From Planctomycetota bacterium (GTDB lineage: Bacteria > Planctomycetota > UBA11346): 5,675 bases of DNA. A model generated the notes under the pieces. It was not told the origin of the DNA, did not search any database, and worked only from the letters and a program-made list of their open reading frames with translations. The DNA lies in NCBI GenBank assembly GCA_013816415.1, contig JACDEN010000214.1, positions 1-5,675 of the forward strand, in the 5' to 3' direction. Within the stretch, counting starts at the first letter, position 1, and the number at the start of each line of letters is the position of its first letter. Below are positions 1-5,675 of this stretch, piece by piece. A program made the translations under genes and the position numbers.

Positions 1-1
1 G

Positions 2-1294
2 GCCAGCGGCGGCATCGCGGTGCACGAGGCCGACGGCCGCTTCCGCTGCCGCGTCGGACGCGCGGGCGACGGCGACGAGGATTTCACCGGCCTGAGCCGT
101 ATCGCCCTCGGTCCGGCCGGCGAGCTGTACGCCCTCGACGCGGCGAAGCGGCGGATCCACCGTTTCGACCGCTTCCAGCGCCGGCTGCCGACGTGGACGA
201 TCACCGGCGACGTCGCGCTGCAGCCGGTCGACCTCGCGCCGCATCCGCGCGGCCTGCTGCTGCTGATGGCCAGCGGACACGTCCAGGTCTACGACGCGAA
301 GGGCCTGGCCCGCGAGATGATGGCGCCGCTCGCCGAGAGCCAGCTCGCCAGCGACACCGGCAAGGCGAATTCGATCCTCGTCGACGGAACCGATTTCCTG
401 GTCACCTATGCCGGCTCGAAGCTGGTCGCCCGTCATTCGGCGCAGGGCGCCGTCGCCGGCGTGCGCGGGGCCCCGCTGCGCGCCGCGAAGCAATGGACCG
501 CAGACGGATCCGGGCGCGTGCATGCGCTCGACGAGGACGGCTACGTCTACTCCTTCGACGCCGAAGGCTGGCGCTATGCGCGCTCGGGCGGCCTCGCCAA
601 GCACGGCGGTCCGTTCGTCGATCCGATCGCCATCGCGGCCAGCCCGGATGGGCAGACGGTCGCGGTGATCGATGCGAAGAAGAAATCGATCGTGCGCCTG
701 CGCCCGGGAAATCCCAAGGAGGCGCCGCTGGTCTTCGGTCAGCCCGGCAAGAACAACGGCCAGTTCGAGGATCCGATCGCACTGTCGGTGGACGAGGCGG
801 GGCGCACCTACGTGCTCGATCAGGACCTCTACCGCATCTCGGTGTTCGACGACAAGGGGTCCTTCCTGTTCGCCTTTGGATCGAACGGCAAGGCGGCGCA
901 CGAACTGAAGGAGCCCAAGCTCGTCGCCTCCAGTCCCGACGGCACGGCGGCGTTCGTCTACGACGCCAACCGGTACGAAGTGAAGAAGTTCGCCCTCGAT
1001 TTCACCAAGAACGCCGCCTCGCACGTCACCAACACCGGCGGCAAGGGCGACGGCCCGGGACAGATCCGCGAACTGGTCGGCCTCGGCTGCGACCGCCAGG
1101 GACTGCTGTACCTCATCGACAGCTCGCGCGACGACGTCCAGGCGGTCGATTTCCGAGGTAACAGCGCGGTGACCATCTCCACCCGCAAATTCAGCGATGT
1201 CGCCTTCAAGAAGGTCAGCGGTGCCGCCTGCTCGCCCGACGGCCAGGCGTGGCTGACCGGTCCGAGCGGGGTGCTCGGCCTGCGTTGGAAGTGA
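2..1294 (+). CDS. NHL-type beta-propeller protein (5' end missing)
   Basis: The reading frame is open to the left edge (A-S-G-G-I-A before the GTG at 20), so the GTG is probably internal and the true start lies outside the window. The product is a chain of about 40-residue beta-propeller blades. The clearest NHL-type repeat is at about 749-890, with the pattern NGQFEDPIALSVDEAGR, then TYVLD, then RISVFDDKGSFLFAFGSNG. Other blades show the same hydrophobic-DG/PDG-hydrophobic pattern: LYALDAAKRRIHRFD near 126-170, VHALDEDGYVYSFDAEG near 518-567, SPDGQTVAVID near 641-673, and SPDGQAWLTG near the C-terminus. At least six blades are visible, enough for a six-bladed propeller. Such folds usually serve as binding scaffolds or, less often, enzymes. 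No catalytic motif was recognised. With the N-terminus missing, export cannot be judged. The next gene lies 121 bases downstream on the same strand. The fold is fairly sure; the function is unknown. Confidence 0.82.
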   Translation, partial: ASGGIAVHEADGRFRCRVGRAGDGDEDFTGLSRIALGPAGELYALDAAKRRIHRFDRFQRRLPTWTITGDVALQPVDLAPHPRGLLLLMASGHVQVYDAKGLAREMMAPLAESQLASDTGKANSILVDGTDFLVTYAGSKLVARHSAQGAVAGVRGAPLRAAKQWTADGSGRVHALDEDGYVYSFDAEGWRYARSGGLAKHGGPFVDPIAIAASPDGQTVAVIDAKKKSIVRLRPGNPKEAPLVFGQPGKNNGQFEDPIALSVDEAGRTYVLDQDLYRISVFDDKGSFLFAFGSNGKAAHELKEPKLVASSPDGTAAFVYDANRYEVKKFALDFTKNAASHVTNTGGKGDGPGQIRELVGLGCDRQGLLYLIDSSRDDVQAVDFRGNSAVTISTRKFSDVAFKKVSGAACSPDGQAWLTGPSGVLGLRWK

Positions 1295-1321
1295 TTCCAG
1301 CCCGTCCCGACCTGAACCACC

Positions 1322-1415
1322 GGGATCCGCGCTGCGTTGAACCCGTGACGAGTGGCGGCCGCCGAGCGTGGCTCCGCCCGCCAGATCGGCTAGCATCGTT
1401 CAACCGGCGGATCCC
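1322..1415. repeat. Nested imperfect inverted repeat between two genes
   Basis: The outer arms GGGATCCGC (1322-1330) and GCGGATCCC (1407-1415) are perfect 9-bp reverse complements. Just inside them, GTTGAAC (1336-1342) and GTTCAAC (1398-1404) form a second, collinear 7-bp pair. The centre (1353-1383) can fold into a G/C-rich hairpin: TGGCGG pairs with CCGCCA, and GAGC with GCTC around a GTG loop, with a two-base bulge and a C-C mismatch. The right arm ends at the base before the ATG at 1416, so in RNA the purine-rich GGCGGA ahead of that ATG would be partly paired. A TAGCAT hexamer at 1391-1396 could be a -10 element, but no good -35 accompanies it. The element could be a 5' leader structure, a transcription stop for the upstream gene, an operator, or a REP-like element. 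The base pairing is seen directly; the role is inference. Confidence 0.6.
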
Positions 1416-3059
1416 ATGATCGACTTCGGCGTCAACAAGAAGGGCAATGCGCCTGCGTTCAGCCTGAACAAGCGCGACCAGATGAGTCGCCAGACCATGC
1501 GCAAACGCGAGTGGCGTGCGGCCATCATGCTGCCGTTCGCGATCGCCGCGGTGATCTATTTCGTCTACCAGTCGTTCCATGTCGTGCAGGACGCGACCGC
1601 GCGACCGAAGATCGTCGACGAGTCGATCGCCGCCATGCCGCAGCCGATCCTCGCCGACGCCTCGCCGCTGCCGACCGCCGCCGCGATCGATGGCATGGTC
1701 GAAGGCGCGCGCGAGCTGATGAAGAATCCGCAGGGAGTCTACCTGCACATCGGCGAGCTCGACGCGCTGACCCTGGCATGGATGCGCGAGCAGCTCGCGC
1801 TCGACGCGGCCGCCCCGCCGATCCCGCAGCGGCTGAACGCGCGCGACCTCATCGCCGGGGACCTCCATGCCGGCGTGCCGGCGCTGATCAGCGGCCGCAT
1901 CGAGGACAGCGTCGCCGCGGTGCCCGAAGGAATGGCCGACGGCTATCAGCGGCTGCTGCTGTCGCTCGACGACCACCAGTTCGCGGAAGTGCTCGCCCCG
2001 CCGGAAGCGGGCAGCCTGGTCATCGGCCACGAGGTGCAGGTGGTCGGACGGTTCCTGGGCCACGACACCATGCCCACCGCCTCTGGCGTCGCGGTCAAGG
2101 TGCCTCTGGTGGCCGCACGCGTGGTGGCGGAGAACGATCGCGCTGCCTCCGAACTCGGACTCGAGCGCGAGTGGCAGTCGGGCGGGGAATGGACGATGCC
2201 CGCCGACCTGTTCTCGGATCTCAGCGACGAACGCACCATCATCGAGACCCGTCCGTACTATTACCTGCTCGGCCAGGTGAAGCTCGACCTCTCGACGCCG
2301 GATGCCTACGCCAAGGTGCTCGACGGCAACGCGCGAGCCAACGACATCCACCAGGATCCCGACAAGTTCCGCAACGTGCCGATGCGCTTCACCGCCACCG
2401 TCTACCGCGCCTGGGAGGATCCCGATGTCGCGCGCGACCAGCCGTTCGGCGTCAGCCGCTGCGTCCGGATCCTGGCGTACCACAGCGATTTCGGTCCGAT
2501 CACCGAGAACATCGACGGCGTCGAGAAGACGCGCACCCGCATCGTCCAGCGCATGTACGAGTTCGCGGTCACCGGCTCGCAGCCGATCCCGCAGCAAGGC
2601 GCGCTGATCTCGGCGATCGGACGCTTCATGAAGTTCCATGCCCTGCCGGTGAAGGAGAACCAGGCGCGCGACCGCGCCCACCAGGTGCAGCGGCAGAGCG
2701 ACAAGGTCTACACCTACTTCCTGATCGCCAACGGCTACAGCGAGGCGCCTCCCGCACCGCCGGCGCGTTTCCACTATCCGCTGTGGGGCCTGATCGTCAC
2801 CCTGGTCATCCTCGCGTTGCTGACCGTCTTCTGGTTCCAGATGCGCCGCGAGAACCGCCAGGCGGATCAGGTCCAGGTGCAGGTGCGCAAGTTCCGCGAC
2901 ACCCGCCGCGGACTGCGCGGAAAGCTCGCCGGCGTGCCTGCGCGCGCGGTTCTCGCTGTGACCGGACCGACGGCACCGACCGCGCCGACCACCACTGCCA
3001 GCGAGGATCCGGCACCGGCACCGCCGGCGGACCCCCCGGCCCCCGACCTCGGCAGCTGA
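1416..3059 (+). CDS. Uncharacterised two-pass membrane protein with large extracytoplasmic region
   Basis: I do not recognise this 547-residue protein as a named family. A basic N-terminus (MRKREWR, residues 28-34) precedes a membrane segment at about 35-54 (AAIMLPFAIAAVIYFVYQSF). About 400 polar residues follow, then a second membrane segment at about 454-474 (YPLWGLIVTLVILALLTVFWF without its ends). After that comes a basic stretch (RRENRQ...RKFRDTRRGLRGK) and a Pro/Thr/Ala-rich tail at 515-547. Positive charges flank both segments on the same side, so the middle should lie outside the cytoplasm with both ends inside. Residues about 148-238 and 280-440 each look like small beta-barrel modules (ALISGRIEDS...GHEVQVVGRFLG; MRFTATVYRAW...ALISAIGRFMKF), possibly OB-like. 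The start was set at the ATG at 1416 rather than the in-frame GTG at 1368, because that GTG lies in the inverted-repeat hairpin loop and the extra 16 residues look non-protein-like. A neighbouring NHL-propeller gene lies upstream. Coding status is sure; function is unknown. Confidence 0.85.
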   Translation: MIDFGVNKKGNAPAFSLNKRDQMSRQTMRKREWRAAIMLPFAIAAVIYFVYQSFHVVQDATARPKIVDESIAAMPQPILADASPLPTAAAIDGMVEGARELMKNPQGVYLHIGELDALTLAWMREQLALDAAAPPIPQRLNARDLIAGDLHAGVPALISGRIEDSVAAVPEGMADGYQRLLLSLDDHQFAEVLAPPEAGSLVIGHEVQVVGRFLGHDTMPTASGVAVKVPLVAARVVAENDRAASELGLEREWQSGGEWTMPADLFSDLSDERTIIETRPYYYLLGQVKLDLSTPDAYAKVLDGNARANDIHQDPDKFRNVPMRFTATVYRAWEDPDVARDQPFGVSRCVRILAYHSDFGPITENIDGVEKTRTRIVQRMYEFAVTGSQPIPQQGALISAIGRFMKFHALPVKENQARDRAHQVQRQSDKVYTYFLIANGYSEAPPAPPARFHYPLWGLIVTLVILALLTVFWFQMRRENRQADQVQVQVRKFRDTRRGLRGKLAGVPARAVLAVTGPTAPTAPTTTASEDPAPAPPADPPAPDLGS

Positions 3060-3123
3060 GTCGCGACGATACGTCTGGACACCCCAAGCTGATATCTGTC
3101 GAGAGCGGACGCCTTCAGGAAAT

Positions 3124-4206
3124 TCATCGGATTGCGCGTTCCTTCTCCGACGTCGGACGTCGGACGTCGGACGTCGGACTTTCCGCATGCTCATCCTGCG
3201 CCCACGCGCGCAGGGTCGGAGCCAACGCGGAGCCGGTGAACAGCTGCAGGAAGTGGTAGATCAGCAGCGGCGTGGTCAAGAGCGGCAGCTGCGGGTCCCC
3301 GGCGTAGATGATCGACAGCATGGGCACGCCGAGCACCGCCGTCTTGTGCGTCGCGCAGATCGTCGCGGCGATGCGCTCGGGGCGGGACATGCCCAGCACG
3401 GCCCAGCTGCTCATCGTGAATGAGATCAGCATGAGCAGCGGATACAAGAGCGACACCAGCAGACAGACCCCGACCAGCGGTCCGGCGCCGATCGGGGTGC
3501 CGCCGGCGAAGCTGTCGCAGAAGACGAGATAGACCAGGCTCAGCAGCAGCAGGCTGGTGGCGATCGCGAACCCGCTCCTCCACCCTGCGACCAGCTGCTC
3601 GAGCGGCGCGCGCACCAGCTGTCCGATCACCAGCGGAAGCACCACCATGGTGGCGAGCTGCGTGAAGATCACATGGGCGGGCAGCGTGGCGTGGCGGCCG
3701 GTCACCGCGAGTACCAGCAGCGGTGTCAGCACGATGCCGAGGAGATTGCCGATGGTCGAATTGCAGACCGCGGTCGCCTCGTCGCCGCCGCTGATCCTGG
3801 TCAGCGCGACGCAGGTCGAGATGGTGGTGGGCAGGCAGGCCGCGAGCAGCAATCCGGTGCGCAGCGGCGGCGGCAGTCCGAGGGATCCCCAGAGCTGATC
3901 GCCGGCGAGCAGCAGCAGCGGAATGAGAGCGAGGCTGAAGAACTGGATGAAGGCGTGGACGCGGATGCGTCCGATGGCGGCGTAGAGCGTGCGCGTCGGA
4001 AGCGACAGACCGCACATCAGGAAGATCGCGGAGATCAGCGCGGGCTTCATCACCTCGGGATGGAGCGCGCTTCCCGCCGCTCCGAATGCCGGCGCCAGCC
4101 ACGCGGCGGTCAGGCAGGCGACGAACGCGATCAGGTACCAGTTGCGGACCAGCCAGGATGCCACGGCCCTGGTATAGGACGGCCGGCGGGCCCGCAAGGC
4201 GACCAC
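3124..4206 (-). CDS. Bile acid:sodium symporter superfamily transporter (SBF-like, YfeH-type)
   Basis: This 360-residue inner-membrane protein has about ten hydrophobic segments, at roughly 22-40, 55-70, 84-101, 117-135, 150-168, 180-198, 212-230, 243-262, 278-300 and 307-330. Family hallmarks are LPTTISTCVALTRISGG (125-141) running into NSTIGNLLGIVLTPLL (149-164), and THKTAVLGVPMLSIIYAG (286-303). These match the two crossover regions of the SBF-like branch (PF13593). Members of the superfamily are secondary transporters, often sodium-driven, for organic anions; the substrate here cannot be read from sequence. The GTG at 4206 is taken as start and gives a basic N-terminus. The GTG at 4164 (346 residues) is also possible, since the only strong Shine-Dalgarno-like AAGGAG on this strand (4233-4228) lies 21 bases upstream of 4206, too far away. 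The last residues (from about 343, PTSDVRRPTSE) come from a tandem 7-bp repeat and are unlikely to be part of the fold. The gene is divergent from the AraC-family gene and convergent with the membrane-protein gene (64-base gap). Confidence 0.9.
   Translation of the reverse strand: MVALRARRPSYTRAVASWLVRNWYLIAFVACLTAAWLAPAFGAAGSALHPEVMKPALISAIFLMCGLSLPTRTLYAAIGRIRVHAFIQFFSLALIPLLLLAGDQLWGSLGLPPPLRTGLLLAACLPTTISTCVALTRISGGDEATAVCNSTIGNLLGIVLTPLLVLAVTGRHATLPAHVIFTQLATMVVLPLVIGQLVRAPLEQLVAGWRSGFAIATSLLLLSLVYLVFCDSFAGGTPIGAGPLVGVCLLVSLLYPLLMLISFTMSSWAVLGMSRPERIAATICATHKTAVLGVPMLSIIYAGDPQLPLLTTPLLIYHFLQLFTGSALAPTLRAWAQDEHAESPTSDVRRPTSEKERAIR
3149..3179. repeat. Tandem 7-bp repeat (GACGTCG x4 plus GAC)
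   Basis: Four perfect copies of GACGTCG run from 3149 to 3176, followed by a partial GAC. The array lies inside the 3' end of the SBF-like transporter gene. On the minus strand it encodes the cyclic heptapeptide P-T-S-D-V-R-R. Because 7 is not a multiple of 3, a change of one copy would shift the reading frame of everything after it, including the stop at 3126-3124. Each unit contains the palindrome GACGTC. Short heptamer arrays with this kind of PTSDVRR translation are, as I recall, scattered through several high-GC genomes; that recollection is not verified here. Confidence 0.9.
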
Positions 4207-4274
4207 CGGAGCGACGCCGTCCTGCTGCTCCTTGCAATGGCAGATCAGCGGACAAAGCAGGGGCCGGAGGACGC
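4207..4274. promoter_or_regulatory. Divergent promoter region of the SBF-like transporter and AraC genes
   Basis: Only 68 bases separate the two divergent start codons (110 if the transporter starts at 4164), so both promoters and any operator must lie here or overlap the coding ends. An imperfect dyad is visible: GTCCtGCTG (4219-4227) against CAGCGGAC (4246-4253), eight pairs with one bulged base, around a centre containing the palindrome TTGCAA (4232-4237). CCGGAGCGACGC (4206-4217) and CCGGAGGACGC (4264-4274) form a near-direct repeat. No convincing -35/-10 pair was found for either strand. Control by the adjacent AraC-family protein is inference from position. Confidence 0.45.
4266..4270 (+). 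promoter_or_regulatory. Ribosome binding site for the AraC-family gene
   Basis: GGAGG lies four bases before the ATG at 4275. It decides the start of the regulator: the same frame stays open upstream to 4086, but that extension is Arg/Pro-rich, overlaps the divergent transporter gene and lacks family similarity. Confidence 0.75.
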
Positions 4275-5093
4275 ATGGCCGGACCGCTCGTCCTCGATCA
4301 TCCGCTGGCCCTGGTGCCCATGCACGCGGGGCTGTTCATCTCGCGCGGCCACGGCATCCATCCGCGGCGCACCATCGACTCGTGGGAGATCATCTTCCTC
4401 GCGAGCGGCACCCTCGACATGGAAGAGGCTGGCAACCGGTTCCACCTCGACGCCGGTCAGGCGCTGCTGCTGCAGCCGGGAATCGAGCACGCGGGCACCG
4501 CGCCCTACACCAGCGACTGCCGATTCTATTGGGTACATTTCCAGGTCGGCGCGCGCCGCGGACGGACGGCGCGCTCCCACCAGCTGCGCGTGCCGCAGGC
4601 GATCACGGTCGCGCGCCCGGATGCGCTGACCGCGCTGATCCGTCGCTATCTCGACGATCAGGCCGCCGGCCGCCTGACGCCGATTGCGGGATCGAGCCTG
4701 GTGACGCTGATGCTGTGCGAACTGGTGATGCCCTCGACCACGCGCTTCCCAGCCGACCCGCTCGCCCAGCGCGCCAACGACCTGATCGTCACCCGCTTCC
4801 ATCAGGACATCTCCACCGCCTCGATCGCGCAGGCCCTGGGATGCAATGCCGACTACCTCGGCCGCTGCTTCCGTTCGGCCTACGGCCACGGCATCGTCGA
4901 GGCCATCCACCGCTTCCGCCTGCAGCGTGCGCGCGCGCTGCTCTTGGACTCGCCGTGCGCGGTCGACGACATCGCGCGCGCGTGCGGGTTCTCCGACGCG
5001 ATCTATTTCCGACGCATCTTCAAGCGCCACGAAGGCCTGACGCCGCTCGCCTTCCGCAAACTGCATGTGCGCGCCTTCGTCAACACCGAATAG
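4275..5093 (+). CDS. AraC-family transcriptional regulator
   Basis: This is a 272-residue DNA-binding regulator. Residues about 28-90 form a cupin-type sensor domain (PF02311-like): RRTIDSWEIIFLASGTLDME, then GQALLLQPGIEHAG with the usual His of the ligand pocket, then FYWVHFQ. The C-terminal 100 residues carry two helix-turn-helix units. The first is about 178-200 (DISTASIAQALGCNADYLGRC) without its last residue. The second is about 228-252, with DDIARACGFSDAIYFRRIFK followed by HEGLTPLAFRKLH, the AraC signature near the C-terminus. Length is normal for the family and both units look intact. The sensor resembles those of regulators that bind small molecules such as sugars, but the ligand is not predictable. 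The gene is divergent from the SBF-like transporter and is followed after 5 bases by an ABC exporter gene, so it is probably co-transcribed with the exporter and may control one or both. Confidence 0.93.
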   Translation: MAGPLVLDHPLALVPMHAGLFISRGHGIHPRRTIDSWEIIFLASGTLDMEEAGNRFHLDAGQALLLQPGIEHAGTAPYTSDCRFYWVHFQVGARRGRTARSHQLRVPQAITVARPDALTALIRRYLDDQAAGRLTPIAGSSLVTLMLCELVMPSTTRFPADPLAQRANDLIVTRFHQDISTASIAQALGCNADYLGRCFRSAYGHGIVEAIHRFRLQRARALLLDSPCAVDDIARACGFSDAIYFRRIFKRHEGLTPLAFRKLHVRAFVNTE

Positions 5094-5098
5094 CGCCC

Positions 5099-5675
5099 GT
5101 GTCCTCCGCTTCCCCCCTGTTGCGCTGCTTCGCCTTCTATCGCCGCCAGAAGGCCATGCTGCTGGTGACGACGGTGATCGCGATCGCTGTCAACCTGACC
5201 ATGCCGGTGACGCAGTACCTGGTCGGCCGCGCGCTGCACGATGTCGAGCTGGGACGCGCGGTGGTGCGGCTGGACGACGGCGGGCTCGACGCGAGCCGCG
5301 CCTGGATGTGGGTCGGCATCCTGGTCGGGGTCAACCTGGTGCGCGGTGTCCTCGGCTATCTCAACGCCATCCTCAACTCGGTGCTGGGGCAGCGCCTGCT
5401 GCACGACCTGCGCAGCCGTCTGCTCGCGCAGGTCCAGCGGCTGGACCTCGGCTATCATCTCGCGCACGGCGCGGGCGAGATCATCACCCGCACCACGCGC
5501 GACAGCGACAAGGTGCGCGACGCGGTGACCGGCGGATACCGCACCCTGGTCGAACTGGGACTGATCGTCATCGGGGCGATGTGGCTGCTGTGCGGCTACG
5601 ACCTGTGGCTGGGGCTGGTGCCGGTCCTGCTGGTGGTCACCGCGATGCTGCTGATCCTGCGCCAGGCGGAGCCTG
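5099..5675 (+). CDS. ABC exporter, N-terminal transmembrane part (3' end missing)
   Basis: A frame starting with GTG at 5099 stays open to the right edge (192 full codons). It has the layout of an ABC exporter transmembrane domain (type I exporter fold, PF00664). A short cytoplasmic lead (LLRCFAFYRRQK) comes before TM1 at about 19-42 (MLLVTTVIAIAVNLTMPVTQ), followed by a short polar outer loop and TM2 at about 69-94. Next is the typical cytoplasmic coupling stretch at about 104-143 (LRSRLLAQVQRLDLGYHLAH, then GAGEIITRTTRDSDKVRDAV), matching the family pattern 'LR..L...Q.L.L.....GE...R...D...V'. TM3 begins at about 150, and TM4 follows from about 170. The ATP-binding domain would lie beyond the window. 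The start has no Shine-Dalgarno sequence; it lies 5 bases after the regulator's stop, so re-initiation or coupling is likely. The ATG at 5156 would cut into TM1. Substrate unknown. Confidence 0.88.
   Translation, partial: MSSASPLLRCFAFYRRQKAMLLVTTVIAIAVNLTMPVTQYLVGRALHDVELGRAVVRLDDGGLDASRAWMWVGILVGVNLVRGVLGYLNAILNSVLGQRLLHDLRSRLLAQVQRLDLGYHLAHGAGEIITRTTRDSDKVRDAVTGGYRTLVELGLIVIGAMWLLCGYDLWLGLVPVLLVVTAMLLILRQAEP

Noticed and set aside
1323..1414. Cluster of BamHI, NotI and NheI recognition sequences suggesting a cloning linker
   Set aside because: GGATCC is common across the whole window and the surrounding sequence matches local composition; the sites are more simply explained by the inverted repeat and high GC content.
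1322..1415. tRNA-like or selenocysteine tRNA-like gene suggested by paired ends and a TTCAA-containing segment
   Set aside because: The bases around TTCAAC do not form a five-pair T stem and no anticodon arm is evident.
3060..3123. Bidirectional terminator between the convergent genes
   Set aside because: Only short palindromes (GTCGCGAC, GACG-ATA-CGTC) are present, with no long stem or T run.
2867..3127. 86-codon minus-strand frame whose ATG overlaps the transporter stop (ATGA)
   Set aside because: The overlap looks like coupling, but the translation has no recognisable features and lies antisense to the 3' end of the membrane-protein gene.
3149..3179. CRISPR array
   Set aside because: The units are 7 bp with no spacers; this is a simple tandem repeat.
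1215..3194. 659-codon open frame on the minus strand opposite the membrane-protein gene
   Set aside because: The translation is rich in Arg, His, Asp and Val without domain signal, as expected antisense to a high-GC gene; the plus-strand frame has membrane segments and normal composition. The frame matters only as the read-through product if the 7-bp repeat loses a copy.
1511..3259. 582-codon plus-strand frame overlapping the membrane-protein gene
   Set aside because: Extremely Arg-rich, low-complexity translation typical of a shifted frame in high-GC DNA.
4086..4274. 63-codon upstream extension of the AraC-family gene
   Set aside because: Arg/Pro-rich, overlaps the divergent transporter gene, and a good GGAGG site points to the ATG at 4275.
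3191..4276. 361-codon minus-strand frame overlapping the SBF-like transporter
   Set aside because: Shadow frame; the other minus-strand frame has ten membrane segments and family motifs.
4245..5066. 273-codon minus-strand frame opposite the AraC-family gene
   Set aside because: Antisense shadow; the plus-strand frame has clear AraC motifs throughout.

Overview
The window is about 5.7 kb of high-GC bacterial DNA with strong G/C preference at codon third positions, GTG starts alongside ATG, and very little non-coding sequence. No RNA gene, CRISPR array, transposase or phage gene was seen. The lineage cannot be fixed from sequence alone. An NHL-propeller protein, an AraC regulator with a YWVHF-type sensor domain and an uncharacterised two-pass membrane protein would fit a Planctomycetota/Verrucomicrobiota-type genome. 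A high-GC gammaproteobacterium (Xanthomonadales-like) is also possible. This is a low-confidence guess.

Layout: (1) 2-1294 (+), the 3' part of an NHL-type beta-propeller protein, open at the left edge. (2) 1295-1415, a 121-base intergenic region almost filled by an imperfect nested inverted repeat (1322-1415) whose right arm ends exactly at the preferred start of the next gene. (3) 1416-3059 (+), an uncharacterised membrane-anchored protein with a large extracytoplasmic region, two possible OB-like beta modules and a Pro/Thr-rich tail. (4) 3060-3123, a short convergent gap with no convincing terminator. (5) 3124-4206 (-), a transporter of the bile acid:sodium symporter (SBF-like/YfeH-type) superfamily whose last residues are encoded by a 7-bp tandem repeat at 3149-3179. 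(6) 4207-4274, a compact divergent promoter region with an imperfect dyad. (7) 4275-5093 (+), an AraC-family regulator with an N-terminal cupin sensor and a C-terminal double helix-turn-helix. (8) 5099 to the right edge (+), the N-terminal 192 codons of an ABC exporter (type I fold), starting 5 bases after the regulator's stop.

The genes fall into two groups. The NHL-propeller and membrane-protein genes are co-directional, but the structured spacer may separate their expression. The AraC gene sits between a divergent BASS-type transporter and a co-transcribed ABC exporter, so a local ligand-responsive transport module is a reasonable hypothesis; the ligand is not readable from the sequence. 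I found no clearly novel system. The best second-look items are the inverted repeat before the membrane protein, the frame-neutral 7-bp repeat in the transporter's 3' end, and the unassigned membrane protein.
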